A stretch of 64,000 nt of DNA, taken from positions 30,729,366-30,793,365 of the forward strand of contig NC_088777.1 of assembly GCF_954871325.1 (NCBI RefSeq), written 5' to 3'. Position numbers and translations under genes: made by a program. The notes under the pieces are model-generated. The model did not search any database. It saw only the letters and a program-made list of their open reading frames with translations, and was not told where the DNA came from. This DNA comes from Gordionus sp. m RMFG-2023. Lineage: Eukaryota > Nematomorpha > Gordioida > Chordodea > Parachordodidae. Every line of letters begins with the position of its first letter. Position 1 is the stretch's first letter. Positions 39,305-51,735 of this stretch are shown here, one piece after another.

Positions 39305-39900
39305 TGGAAACAGAAGGACGCAGTGGACGCAGGTTCAATCCTGGTAAGGAGCTAAAAAATTTCGGGTTTTTCTTCAATGATGTATGGCTTTAGATATGAT
39401 AAATTTCTGAGCTGAGAAATGCCACCCCGGTCACCGACAGGCTTGGACAGCCGGGTGCTAGGATACTTGTCCAATAAACCAAAAAAGACGGCCAGCTGAA
39501 CCGTGTGTCAGATGATGAGGATTTCTTGGCCAGCGCTAGGATGATGGTGATTTCGGGGGATGTCTACCAAGTTACAATGAACTTGATAACGATACTTTGG
39601 TGGGAGATCCATCGGGATTGATACCAGTGGGAGATCAGGATTGGGATATCTGTCGATTTGATAATTCAGTGTGAGGAATACTCAGGTGGGATATCTGGTC
39701 GATATTAATTTGATACACCGGTGGGGGAGATCAAGATACTTTGGCCTCGATAGTGATACACCGGTGATCGATACAAATGAAATCGATCAGAAATACAAAG
39801 ATAAAAATAGATAGCCTGAGTCATAATATAATAGATAAGTGAAGGAGCTTACCACCACAAGAGGTGAAAGCTTTAAAGGAAAAAAAAACAAAAAACTTTT
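39305..39900 (+). repeat. SINE-like unit with a tRNA-type B box
   Basis: A locally GC-richer 600-bp block begins near GGACGCAGTGG (A-box-like) and AGGTTCAATCCTGG (B box, about 39331-39344), the internal pol III promoter pattern of tRNA-derived SINEs. The body has short degenerate internal repeats (GATACACCGGTG twice, GTGGGAGATC twice, GGGATATCTG twice). The block ends at GGTGAAAGC followed by an A-rich tract. Spacing of the two boxes is shorter than in a functional tRNA promoter, so this copy is probably dead. Confidence 0.5.
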
Positions 39901-40671
39901 AAATGAAGAATAGATTTGTTTAAAAGCCAGATTTAATGGCCGGATTAAGATTTTAACCTAAATGATATTATTTAAGCATGAAAATTTTGCTCATAGAAAT
40001 CAAAAAAGTGCGGACTTCTATTTGTCGAATATCGAAGTTTGCATAATTGTCAATCCGAATTATTTATGAGAAATCTATAAATTTAAAAAAAAACTTTCTT
40101 AAGCAAACCTAAATGATAAGATCCAATGCCATTCAAGTCTCAATTTTATATACAAATTAATTTAAAACTATGTAAATTATATATATCGATACCCTTTTTT
40201 GCCTCCAAGCCTAACTAGGCTAAGCCATAGGGATGGTCCTGTCAACCTATGAGCTAAGCAAAAAATTTCTGTTAAAAAAAAATTGTTAAATAGTTTATAA
40301 CTATTGCATAAAAATCAAATAATGTTAACAAAAAAAAAAGTAAAAAAAAAAGAAGTTATGATTGTGAAACATGTCATTATTAATGTCTGTCACTTACAAA
40401 CGTGTGAATTTAGCAATTTAATATTACCAGATGATATGATACAATGCAGAAGGACTCTTATTATAAGAAATATACCCTACTTTTAAATGAATATAGTGAA
40501 GTTCTGAAAGTAAATAACCTATTTTATTCTTAAGCACTTTTCCGATAGTATAATAAAGATTTGATTATAAAAATTTCAAACATGAATGCTGTTTTAAAAT
40601 CTCTTCAATCTAAAAAAGAGTTAATTATATTATAATGCAACACATTAATTATCTGTAAATTTAGATTATTC
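39901..40671. other. Intergenic or upstream part of the candidate gene
   Basis: Contains a palindrome-rich spot at 40203-40258 (CCTAACTAGGC; CCATAGGGATGG near CCTATGAGC). The plus-strand open frame 40304-40486 and a short one starting at 40581 (MNAVLKSLQSKKEL) could be upstream exons of the gene at 40672, but I cannot support them. Confidence 0.3.
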
Positions 40672-41607
40672 ATGCAAAAACTTGACCAATACAATGATCC
40701 ATATAGAAATATTTCAAATTCTATTAACTTAAAAGACAATTTTCAATCTAGCATCTATTTGTTAAATAAACAATTAATGACTGATGAATTGTCAAATAAA
40801 TCAGTATAAAATATATTTTATTATTATATATATTATTTTATTATTAATATATATTTTATTTTTAAGAGCATTTTACAAAAAGGTAAGATAACCCTTTCTG
40901 AAGAAAATCTTACATTGATGCCTAGTGATTTAATTTTAAAAAATAAAATAGTAGCACAACCAAATTTTGCAACAATTTTAAATTCTTCTATATCAAGTTG
41001 TAATAATAATTTTTCAAGCCCTATTCAAAATATCAAAATTGATAATGCACACTCTAAAAATATATCTCAAATAATAATAAATAATAATAAAAGCATGAAC
41101 ATCAATAAACTCAATTCATTACCACCTCATATTCGGCAACTTTTAATTATTCAATATCCAAAACATACAAATAAAAACGATGGCAGTGTTAATTAATTAT
41201 ATTTCAGTCCCTTATATTCAATTTATATTTTCATATAAATAAAATTTTGCTTTCAAAACATACTAGTAATTTACTTTAAATTCTTGCATCATTACATATG
41301 TTTAATTTAATGTTTAAGCGTAAAAGAAAATATTTTTTAATTTCAAATATATTGAGGAAATCCTTTTTATTGGTTTGACTAAATTTTACTTTTTTATAAT
41401 TTCATATCAAATATTAAAAAAATAAATAATGTAAGGTTCTAAAAAATGCTTAGATAATTATATTACCTTACCTTTTACCAATTTTTAGGGAGTGGGGCTT
41501 TACATCATATGACACCTGATTCTAATTTTTATCGACTTGGTTCAAAATGGCAATCAAAATATGTAGCTATAAAACAATCATTCACTAAGGGTGATTTTAA
41601 ATTTTGA
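40672..41607 (+). CDS. Unrecognised candidate gene, three exons
   Basis: Exons 40672-40803, 40867-41185 and 41489-41607 join in phase (0, then 1) into 189 codons and a stop. Donors are TCA before GTATAA and GCA before GTGTTA; acceptors are TTTTAAG and TTTTTAG. The product is Asn/Ser-rich in the middle, with a conserved-looking C-terminal part (LPPHIRQLLIIQYPKHTNK; then GALHHMTPDSNFYRLGSKWQ). No family is recognised. The start is provisional, since upstream exons may exist. Closed phase over three exons argues for a real gene. AT-rich composition and lack of homology argue for caution. Confidence 0.4.
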
Positions 41608-42354
41608 AATATTCTGATTAAACTAGAAATGTATTCCAAATTTCACAATCTTGCTTGGAGTCAGCATCTATATGATAGAATATTCATTAGGCAAACCACC
41701 TCAAAAATCTTTATCTACTCCCCATACATTATGAATTGCAAGATTTTAATGATAATAGTACTCTCTTCATATATTTAAAAAAATACTTAAATGATCAATA
41801 CTCTACTAAAAAAACTATGAATGTATAAAGATTTATTTTTTAGAATATAAATTAGAATAAAAACCTTCCCCTCATTTACGATTAATTTATTCATTTTAAA
41901 ATATCAGAAAATTATCCATGAATAAGTTTTATTTGAAAAATAATGATTATGATTATATGCAATAGATAGTTTTAGTCAGGGTTGGCAAGTTAGTCAATGA
42001 AGGAGTATTTGACCTGGCCAAATATTTAAAAAAATACAAATATATGTTTGATAAAAAGATATAAATATATGTGATCACAATGCTGCATATTTATTGATCC
42101 CCAAGAGGTAAATCTTATTAGTCATGAATTAGGCATTTTACAAGGTGATGATCAAAATATTTCAAGTGATATCATAAATTTCAGAAGTAAAAGCATGTTT
42201 AATAGAAAATTATGTAGAAAGCAGTAACTTCTATAACAAACAATCAGATTTTAACCTCAAGTTAGTAGAATGGGTTTTTCTAACAGTTCTAGTAAGAGAA
42301 GTGGCATTTTACTAACAATTCCTAGAAATTGGTCGATTTGTGTTAATATTCTTA
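41608..42354 (+). other. Coding-like fragments, unresolved
   Basis: Short open stretches with non-random look occur at about 41690-41830 (LPIHYELQDFNDNST, then LKKYLNDQYSTKKT) and 41970-42060 (KLVNEGVFDLAKYLKKYKYM). They are separated by stops and lack a clear splice path. They may be a degenerate paralogue or distal exons of the upstream candidate gene. Confidence 0.25.
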
Positions 42355-43314
42355 GGGCATGACTAAAATACGCATCCCCGGAAACTACGCGTCCTTACGG
42401 GTCCCCAGTCAAACGGGTTTAATTTATATAATATTAATAAAAAATCTTATTTAGCTTTATAAGATGAGTTAAAAAATGTTTTTTATGATTTAAAAAAATT
42501 AATAACTTGTAAAATTTTTAAAAAATTATTTTTTACATGAAAAAACTATGCGTCCCCGGTCAAGATACAATTTTTTTAAAAAAATAAAAGCAGATTCATA
42601 TTTAGATCATTAAATGAATATAGAAAATGTTTTTTATGATTTAAAAAAAATGATAACTTAGTAAAATTTTTAAAAAATTATTTTTTTAAATGAAAAACTA
42701 GGCGTCCCCGGTCAAGATACATTTTTTTTTAAAAATAAAAACAGATTCTATTTAGCTCATTAAATGGATACAGAAAATGTTTTTTTTTATTTTAAAAAAA
42801 GTAGCAACTTAGTAAAATTTTGAAAAAACACTTTTTTTTCATTTTTTGACTAAAATACGCATCCCCAGTCAAGATAGATTATTTTTATAAAAATAAATAT
42901 AGAATCGTGTATAGTTTTTCAAGGAGATTCCGAAAATGATATTTATAATTTTTTTTGACTAAACTACGCGTCCCCGGTCAAGATACATTTTTTTTTTTTT
43001 TAAATAAAATAATTTTTTAAAAATTTTACTAAGTTATCATTTTTTTTTTAAATCATAAAAAACATTTTCTATATTCATTTAATGAGCTAAATATGAATCT
43101 GCTTTTATTTTTTAAAAAAAATTGTATCTTGACCGTGGACGCGTAGTTTTCTCATGTAAAAAAATAATTTTTTAAAAATTTTACTAAGTTATCATTTTTT
43201 TAAAAAATCATAAAAAACATTTTTTAACTCATCTTATAAAGCTAAATAAGATTTTTTATTAATATTATATAAATTAAACCCGTTTGACCGGGGACGCGTA
43301 TTTTAGTCATGCCC
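42355..43314. mobile_element. Foldback MITE, Tc1/mariner-type (TA flanked)
   Basis: Perfect outer inverted repeats GGGCATGACTAAAATACGC and GCGTATTTTAGTCATGCCC are each flanked by TA (42353-42354 and 43315-43316). The arms extend about 240 bp or more inward (TTAAACCCGTTTGAC and GCTTTATAAGATGAG are mirrored). The centre is built from tandem ~120-130-bp units carrying CGTCCCCGGTCAAGATAC. No open reading frame. Confidence 0.9.
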
Positions 43315-43316
43315 TA

Positions 43317-44019
43317 AAAACAGAAATCTATTGAAGATCTTGAAACAGGAAAATTATTAAAAAATAGGAAAGAAAATAATAATATTGAATATGAATCAGA
43401 ACAAGACCATATAATATTTTTATCTAGTATTTCAAATTTTTATTTTAAACTAACATTTTGGTATTTTAATTTTCATAAATTTATTGTAGGATTAAATTTT
43501 AATTAAATTTACTGAAGGCTAGCATTTTAATTTTCTCAAATTTATTGTAAACTTTTTGATGACACAACATTTAATTTAACTTGAATTTTGCTGATCCACA
43601 ATATTAATGTTATACTTATAAATTTTTTTAAATGTATTGTAAGTATCTAACATAACTATGAACTGCTCCACAATAATTTTCAATTAAAATATTTGATGAA
43701 TCAAATTGAATAATTTTTTTATTATTCATAATAAATAAATAATTGAAAATATGAATATTGTATTTTGTAGGTATATTTATAAGTACAATGCACTAACCAA
43801 AAGATATTACTAAATTTTATATGAATATTTTATAAGTTAATTTAACTTTATAAATATATCATCTTTATAAGATCACTTAAATTATGCATCAGTAAATAAT
43901 GCATTTTTAATTATATTTATAAAACATGTAAACTTGAAATAACTATATTTAATTCACATCATAATATAATTATCTGATTTTATCATATTTAATGGAATTT
44001 TAATATTTAAATCATGAAA
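43317..44019 (+). other. Short open stretch, then AT-rich intergenic DNA
   Basis: From 43317 to about 43506 one plus frame stays open with a polar, acidic peptide (KSIEDLETGKLLKNRKENNN, then EYESEQDH) that looks coding. It starts at the edge of the foldback MITE, which may have split it from sequence left of 42355. The rest is AT-rich with no gene. Confidence 0.3.
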
Positions 44020-44292
44020 TTAAGCATTTTCATAATATAAATGTTTTAAAGATCTATATTTTTTAATCATATATAATGCTTCTAATTCTTTTATCACATA
44101 ATTTCCTCTATCAATTAATTTATGAATTTCCAAAGGATCTTTGATGTCTTTATTTTTCATAAATGCCTCTTTTAACTTTTTCCTAAAGAATTGTGATCCT
44201 TTTGGATAATCTTTTCCCATATAATACAAGTTTTTATAAAGTTGAATAACATGTTTTTTTAAGGTACTATTATTAACGAGTTTTGAATTCAT
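44020..44292 (-). CDS. ETFRF1: ETFRF1/LYRM5-like mitochondrial LYR protein
   Basis: 90 residues in a single exon, the usual length for this family. The sequence follows ETFRF1 along its whole length: [20 protein letters not shown] (LYR-type LYK motif, then YPKG), [15 protein letters not shown], a DP.EIHKLI segment, and [20 protein letters not shown]. Members of the LYR family are small mitochondrial matrix proteins that bind acyl carrier protein. ETFRF1 binds the electron-transfer flavoprotein and lowers its FAD occupancy, restraining fatty-acid and amino-acid oxidation. The ATG at 44292 gives the standard N-terminus. About 100 bp upstream an AAAATGGCG (44390-44398) resembles a YY1 site, a common element of mitochondrial gene promoters, though this is weak. 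No poly(A) signal is assigned. Confidence 0.9.
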   Translation of the reverse strand: MNSKLVNNSTLKKHVIQLYKNLYYMGKDYPKGSQFFRKKLKEAFMKNKDIKDPLEIHKLIDRGNYVIKELEALYMIKKYRSLKHLYYENA

Positions 44293-45188
44293 ATTACAAA
44301 ATTAAAAATTTTGTAAAATATTAACCAATGAAGAATAATTTGGGCCCACTTTTTCGAAAATTAAAAAATACCACAAAGGCAAATAAGCTAAAATGGCGTT
44401 CAATATGGTCCATACCAATGACATTATGTCATTGGGTTCATAGTAAGTTTGAAGCGAGTTAATAATATTAAATTAAAACATAAAACTTAGCTATAAAAAA
44501 TAAGTTAAATATATAGTATTATTTATACTGACTTAACTATGACGAAATTTAACTATCGAATTAAGTAAGCTACACAAACACTTAATGAAATCATGGCTGT
44601 TACAATTCTGTATAATTGTAATATATTTATCGAAGGATTTAAGGGAGACCAACTAAAAGCTCTAAGGCATACCGAGCTTATTATATGACTTTATTCACGA
44701 GAGATTTCAACAATTTGCACCAAAAAGATTTTATTCACGAGATTCCAACAATTTACACTAAAAATTTACTAAATTATTCTAAATTTTTTGTGTATTTATA
44801 TAAATTTTTATTATGCAAAAAAAAATTGAAAGTAAATTAAAGTTCATCATATAATATATTCCTAAAACTAAATATTCAATAATGTCTAAATATTAAATTA
44901 CAATCGTCGTAAACTCGATTAATTAAATTAACGCGTAATTATAAAAAATGGAATAAACACATAAATATAACAATGGCTATAATATATTTGAAACATATTA
45001 TTTAGGCTGATATGAATGATATATAAAATGGCAAAAGGAGAAGGTCTAAATTATTAGATTGTTGTCATTTTTGAGACAGCAAAAGACAAAGTTTCTGGTA
45101 TTAAAGGCAAAATTTTGTAAATACATTGATTATGGGTACTATTTGGTATAAAATATAAAAATTATTTCAATAATTCCATTGTACTCAT
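44293..45188. other. Intergenic DNA between ETFRF1 and the LTR element
   Basis: No gene seen. A direct repeat near 44690-44770 (TTTATTCACGAGA...TTCAACAATTT..CACC/TAAAA, twice) is the only local structure. Confidence 0.5.
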
Positions 45189-45332
45189 TGTTATAAATGA
45201 GATTTATATTTATATTATCGTTATAAATGTCATATATATATTATCAATGCCATAAATGTCATAGATACAAATCAATCATATATTAATATATTTCATGAGG
45301 TGATTGCCAGTCAAATAAACTTAATTAGTATA
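45189..45332 (+). repeat. 5' LTR of Gypsy copy 2
   Basis: 144 bp starting TGTTATAAATGAG and ending AATTAGTATA. It includes small internal repeats of TTATAAATGTCAT. Nearly identical to the 3' LTR. Confidence 0.93.
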
Positions 45333-48300
45333 TTGGCGACGTTGTCGGTGATTTATTATGAACAAAGAAAACAAAAATAAAGTAATTATGAATAAAGAAG
45401 AAAAAAATGATAACATTATGATCAAATTCGATAATTTCGATAATCAAAACAACTTTGCTGATTACATTGAATATATTGATGATATGTTGGAGATAAGAGG
45501 TATATTAATAAATAATGAAACCAAAAAAATAATATTATTTGCGTATATGGGTATTAGTAATTTAGCAGAGATGAGGTCCTTTGTTTATCCAAAAATATTG
45601 AAAGATCTTAATTATGAAGAGATTATTGAAGTTGAAGAAAGTTTTTAAGCCTATTTCAACATTATTTAGCTCGAGAATTAAATTTATTCGGATAGAAAGA
45701 GGGGTTGGTGAATCAGTTGCGGAGTTTGCAGCTCGACTTAAAATTGGCTCAAGAATGTAAATTTGAATCTGACCTAGATGAGAGATTGAGGGATCAGATG
45801 GTGGCAGGAATCAAAATGAGTGCATTGGAGAAAGATATTCGCACTAGATTTCTAGATGGAATAAATGACTTAGGAGAAATGGTGAGTTTTCAACAGGTTT
45901 TAAATATGGCTTTGGCAATGGAAAGGGCTGAGGATGAAGTGACAAATATGATGGTAAAAAAGTCAATAAACCTAAGGAGCAGATAGAGAATAATCAAGAA
46001 AATTTTTCAAATCAAAAGTACTCATATAATAATAATAACAAAGAAAAGGGTAATTTTAGTTATTACAATAATAATAATTTTAAGTTTAGAGATAACAATA
46101 AATTTAACAATAATGATATGTATAAGTTTAATAAATGCTCAAAATGTGGAAGAACTCATCCCCCTTTTCAATGTTTTGCATCAAGGGTCAAATGTTATAA
46201 TTGCCAAAAGGTAGGGCATTATGCTAAATATTGTAAGGGACAGAAGTTACATGCTATGCATATAGATGACAATGATTCATCAGATTCAATTAATAATATT
46301 TCCCAAATTGGTAGAAATAGTGCACAGATATTGGTTTGGATAAATGGAGTACCTAGAGAATTTGACTATGATACGGGGGCACAGGTATCGGTGATTGGGA
46401 AACAATATTGGGATGAAATTGGCCGACCCAAACTTGGACCAACCAAACCTTTATCAGTATATGGTAACCAACCGCTAGATGTGCTGGGTGAAACTATGGT
46501 GAGGGTTCGCCTTGGAAAGATAAGCAGATCACTACCGATTGTGGTGACCAGTTCAAATGACATTCCATTATTTGGACTACCATGGATACTGGCATTTAAT
46601 ATGTTTATTCCACGACAAGTGACTATACGTATCACAAATAAAGAGGTTATGACAACCAATAAACAAATTGCTGGCATGACAACAGAATTTATAAGTGTTT
46701 TTGATGACATGCCTGGGCGGGTGAATGATATAGAAGTTAGCATACATTTGAGTGAAGCAGCAAGGCCGAAATCATGGCCAGCTCGTAGAGTACCTTTTCC
46801 ATTACGAAAACCAATTGAAATGGAACTCGATAGATTGGTTAAATCAGGAATATTGAAGGCGATTGATCCAACACAAAAACGATTGACATGGGCCACTCCA
46901 ACGGTAAACGTACGAAAAACAAATGGAGAAATCAGGATTTGTGCGGATTTTAAGGTGACATTAAACCCATATATTTTGTACGATTATAACATTATACCAA
47001 CGGTGGATGATCTTTTAACCAAATTAAAAGATGGATTGAAATTTACGGTAATAGATTTGAAAGATGCATATTTACAATTACCAATAAAAGAAAGTTCAAA
47101 AGAATACTTAACCATATCGACCCACATTGGTTATTTCCAATATCAATGTATGCCTTTCGGTCTTTCTAGTGCGCCGACCATATTTCAAAGATATATGGAC
47201 AATTTATTACAAGACTGCCAAATGACTGGAGTATATCTTGACGATATTATCATAACGGGGAAAAATGATGTAGAACATTTGAATAACGTAAAAAAAGTAC
47301 TAATGAAACTAAAACAGGTGGGTATGATGGCAAAATGGGCCAAAATACGTTTTTTAAATGAATCAGTTTCTTTTTTGGGTTTCGTAATAGACAAATATGG
47401 AATACATCCAGCGAAAGAAAAAATAGATGCTATTCGAAAGATACCAACTCCTAATAATATACACCAATTACGATCTTTTTTAGGACTTGTGAATTATCAC
47501 GAGAGATTTTTGCCACATCTACATGGAATTGCCGCTCCTCGGCATAAATTAACAAGCATTAAATTTTGCTGGGGTTGGTCGGACAAGGAACAAGAGGTAT
47601 TTGATAAAATAAAACAGCTTTTGTCAACAAATAAAACGCTAATTCCATATTCGCCAAACTTGCCAATTATATTGGAATGTGACGCTTCCAACACTGGTTT
47701 TGGAGCTGTGTTATGTCATTTAGTGAAAAAAGATATTAGCAGACCAATCGCATTTGCCTCGCGAACACTTCTAGAGTCAGAGAAAAATTATGCACCAATA
47801 GAAAAAGAGGCACGAGCACTTTTGTTTGGTATGGAAATCATACATTCATTTTTGGTCGAAAATTTTTATTACGAACAGATCACAAACCTTTGGAAAAATT
47901 ATTTGGTGATAAACGGGAACTACCAAAAATATCCAATAGTCGATTAACGCGCTGGGCTTGGAAAATGTCCGCATATGATTTTGATATTGAATATGTTCCT
48001 GGAAAAGATAATAAAGTAGCTGATACATTATCTAGACTGCCAATAGATGGCCTAAAATCAAATAATGATCAAAAAAACGCGTTAAAAATTAGAGCTATAA
48101 ATTTGCACGATATAAATATTAGTCAAGTTGAACTCCAAAAGGAAACAAGGAATGATAGCTTGTTTAAAAAAGTAGTTAAAAAACATTGAGCATGGATGGG
48201 TGGATTTTGAAGCGAAAAAAAATACAGAGTTAGTTAGTTTTTATAATCGTAGAGAGAAATTGTCAGTAGATCATGATGTTATTGAATGGAATGGGAGGTT

Positions 48301-49438
48301 GGTAATTCCAACCATTTTGAGGAAATCAATTTTAACGATTATACACAGAGGGCATCCAGGAATAAATGCTATGAAATCAATTTTTAGAATGTATTGCTGG
48401 TGGCCGAATTGCGATAAAGATATTGAACAATATGTTCGTCAATGTATGCCTTGTCAAAGTAATCGGTCGAATATTATGGAGGTTCCTTTATATTCGTGGA
48501 ACATATCTAATATACCATGGGAACGAATTCATTTGGATTTCGCGGGGCCTATTGATTCGTATTCATGGTTAGTTGGAGTTGATGCACATACTAAATGGGC
48601 TGAGGTTGAGTTAATGAGAGAGACCACGTCCACGACAATGATCAGGGTTTTAAGGAAATGGTTCGCACGGTTTGGAACACCTAGACAAATCGTATCAGAT
48701 AATGGACCTCAATTTATTTCTGGAGAATTTCGAAAATTTTGTTTCGAGAAAAATATTAAATTGATACATACAACACCGTACCATCCAAAAACGAACGGTT
48801 TAGCGGAAAGAACGATACGAACCCTCAAGAGTCGATATTTTGCAACTAGGAAAGACATCAGGGAGCCCGAGGAAGCCATGGGAGAAGTTTTGCTAGCATA
48901 TAGAATGGGTGAGCATCAATCAACTGACGTTCACCGGCTAGGTTATTATTGGGGCGAAATTTAAAAACGGGATTGAATTGGTTACGTCCTAATGTTAGTT
49001 ATGAAATGGAACGATCGAATATACGACAAAAAGTAGCGCATGATGAACATAGTCATAGGAGAGAATTTGAGATTGCACAACCGGTATGGGTGCATAATGA
49101 AATAAATTCAGGTTGGAGAGAAGGAATTATAAAATCCAGAACTGGCAGATATTCTTATTTGGTAGAAAGCAAGGATAGAATGGTACGAAAGCATACGGAT
49201 CAACTTCGAAAAAGGGAGGTAGCTAAAGAAATGGAGAAGTCTGGGCCAGGGAAAGAAAATGGAGAAAATATGGAGTCAGAGAGAGAAGAGGAAAATATAA
49301 AAAATAAAGAGTCGGATATAGTTGAGATTTTAGAAAATGTGGAAGATAACAGAAAACTAGAAACGCGGAAATCACAAAGAGCCAGGAAACCTACAAATCG
49401 GCTTATTAAGGAATTGTAAGATCATATGTGTGGGGATA

Positions 49439-49587
49439 TGTTATAAATGAGATTTATATTTATATTATCAATGTTATAAATGTCATATATATATATTATC
49501 AATGTTATAAATGTCATAGATACAAATCAATCATATATTAATATATTTCATGAGGTGATTGCCAGTCAAATAAACTTAATTAGTATA
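49439..49587 (+). repeat. 3' LTR of Gypsy copy 2
   Basis: 149 bp, collinear with the 5' LTR with a few differences, mostly in the TA-rich internal repeat. Confidence 0.93.
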
Positions 49588-49592
49588 CTCAT

Positions 49593-51735
49593 TATATCTA
49601 TTGATTTGTGATATTATTTTGATTATTATCTTGAGTAAATAAATCATAATGGTAAATAGCCTTGTAAAATAAGAAATGGAAATATTATATATATTGTTAC
49701 ATTGAACTGGAAGATAATTGTTTACTAATAACACTTTCTTGAATAGTAATTATTTATAATCTTCCATTGCATGGTTCGTTAGGACATATATGATATACTG
49801 TATAACTAATGTAGTCTGTTTTTTAGAGGTAAATAATGTTAGAAGAGAATGCTAATACACAATCTTTCATTTGGTTTGTTAGAACATGTATGATATGCTG
49901 TACGCATAATGTAAATTGTAATCTTTTATTTTAAATGTAAACAATGTTAGAAGAGGATAATCATACATAATCTTTTATTGAAGGGTTTGTTAGGACATTT
50001 ATAATATGCTATTTAACTCATTGACCTTAAAGGTAAATAATGATAGAGATATTTTTTGACTGATATGACATATTCTAACAAATGTATTTAAAAAAATATA
50101 TATTTATATAAAATACTATATATAACCATTCTTTTTCATTATTCAAAACTCAAATATAGAATTAGATATTATAGATTTATACATGTATATTTAGGATCAT
50201 GCCCAATATTTTCCTATGGGGAGGGGGTAGAAATTGAAGGTCTTTAGTTCTACTTATTGTGAACCAAGGGCGTAGTTGGGTAGGTGCTTATGCCCCCCCC
50301 CCCTTAAAAATTATCAAATTTTGTAAAATACCCTATTTTTATAAAAGCACCCAATTTTTATATAAAGCACCAAACAAATACATTAATAATTTATTTAAGT
50401 GCTAATTGTCAAATTTTAGTACTTATATAATATAATATAAAAATTATTTCCCTAATGGCATTAAATCATTTTCATACATTCATTTTTGCGCTGATTTTTA
50501 AATATAAAATGCTATTTTCTAATTAACTTTATGTGTTTTTGATTAGTCCTATTTTAATCTGAAAAAGTACAAAATCGAAAAAAAGATCTCAGCAAAAGTT
50601 CTGCTATAAAAAAATTATCGATAGCTAAACGGTATGCAAATGTGGATTCACGATAAAAATATATTCATAAATCATCTTTAATAAACTAGCTATAGAAGCA
50701 GAGTCGAACCACGAAACCTGGACGAACTGTTTTAATTTTCTGAATTGTAAACGAAAGGTTTTAAAGAAATATAAAAAGAATTAACCGAACTGTCATGAAT
50801 AATATTGAAAACAGTTTTTAAAATAATTAATTTACTAAATTATAAATTTTAATTTTCCTTGAGGGCAATTTAAATTCGTGATCTTTTCAAATTATACTTT
50901 TTTTATACAAATAAATCGCCTTTATCTTCATAACAATATAAAGTTTATTGTTTTTACTTTATATACTTAATTTAATAGAATTTAGGAATTACTAATTAAT
51001 TAGATAAAAAATGATCTTAAAACAGTTATTACACAATACTATTTTTGGCTAAATTAACAAGTTTTCTTATATATATGTCGTATTGGGATATGGAATCACG
51101 TGGGAGTCGGAATCCCAACGTGGGGATTAAAGATCTTGAATCCCCACGTCGGGATCTTTTTTTTTAAATATTTTTTTTAAAATATTTAAAAAATATTCCG
51201 AATCCCTATAAAAAAAAATTCCGAATCCCCATGAAAAAAAAATATTAAAATATATTACTTTTTCTTCTCTTTTGCAACTGGCACCATATAATTAAAAGGC
51301 CAAAATAAGGGATTTAAAAAGATAGTTTAAAAAAAAGTAAATAGTAAAATATTAAGGCATATAATGAATGAAAAGAGATGAGGTTAAGACTATTTTGTTT
51401 TAAAAAATATTTATAAATATATTTATAAAAAAATCCGAATTATTGCAACAAATCTCGTTGAACATTTAAGCAGGGACCCGAACGGTTCAGTTTGGTTACG
51501 GTTCAGTATGTAAAAAATTATAATGGTTTACATTTTGGTTACGGTTCTTGAGAAGAAATTTATAAAGGTTTGGTTCGGTTCAACTAATTATAAAGGTTTA
51601 GTTCATTACGGTTAGAAATTTATTTTTTATTGAAGCAACACCATCTTCTAATTTATTTATATTATAAGCATCTATGAAATATATATACCCCCCCCCCCAC
51701 CCCCACCACCACTTCCCAAACCAAGTCATACCCTC
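49593..51735. other. AT-rich intergenic DNA with transposon scraps
   Basis: No gene. Around 49745-50030, four diverged copies of a ~100-bp unit share words such as AATCTT(C/T)(C/T)ATT and TTAGGACATATATGATA..CTGTA. A hAT-like terminus, AAGGGCGTAGTTGGG followed by a C-run, lies at 50268-50300 without a partner. 51475-51610 has repeated GGTTACGGTT/GGTTCGGTT words. Confidence 0.45.
51111..51155. repeat. Perfect-type hairpin ATCCC.ACGTGGGGATT
   Basis: ATCCCAACGTGGGGATT is followed 10 bp later by AATCCCCACGTCGGGAT, an inverted repeat with 16 of 17 pairs. A further GGAATCACGTGGGAGTCGGAA lies just upstream. The repeated AATCCCCAC words at 51200-51235 suggest a degraded MITE. Confidence 0.6.

Larger units (their letters stand above)
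45189..49587 (+). mobile_element. Ty3/Gypsy LTR retrotransposon, copy 2 (near full length, broken)
   Basis: Short LTRs at 45189-45332 and 49439-49587 are flanked by the 5-bp duplication CTCAT (45184-45188 and 49588-49592). A TGGCGACGTTG primer-binding-site-like sequence begins just after the 5' LTR. Parts in order: Gag (from about 45360) with zinc knuckles near 46140-46240 (CYNCQKVGHYAKYC); aspartic protease near 46360 (DTGA); reverse transcriptase about 46800-47500 (YLDD); RNase H from about 47660; integrase about 48330-48850 (HHCC finger, then HLDFAGP, SDNGPQF, HPKTNG..E); and a basic tail. The order RT-RNaseH-integrase fixes it as Ty3/Gypsy, and no envelope gene is seen. The two LTRs are almost identical, so insertion is recent, yet the coding region has about five breaks and the copy is presumably inactive. 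Confidence 0.95.

Noticed and set aside
39331-39344. Possible tRNA gene from the B-box GGTTCAATCC
   Set aside because: No acceptor stem or correctly spaced A box and anticodon arm can be folded, so it is treated as SINE-derived.
46366-48028. Antisense open frames inside Gypsy copy 2
   Set aside because: They are shadows of the sense-strand pol region and carry no domains of their own.
50268-50300. hAT-like terminus AAGGGCGTAGTTGGG
   Set aside because: No matching right end or target duplication was found, so no element is called.
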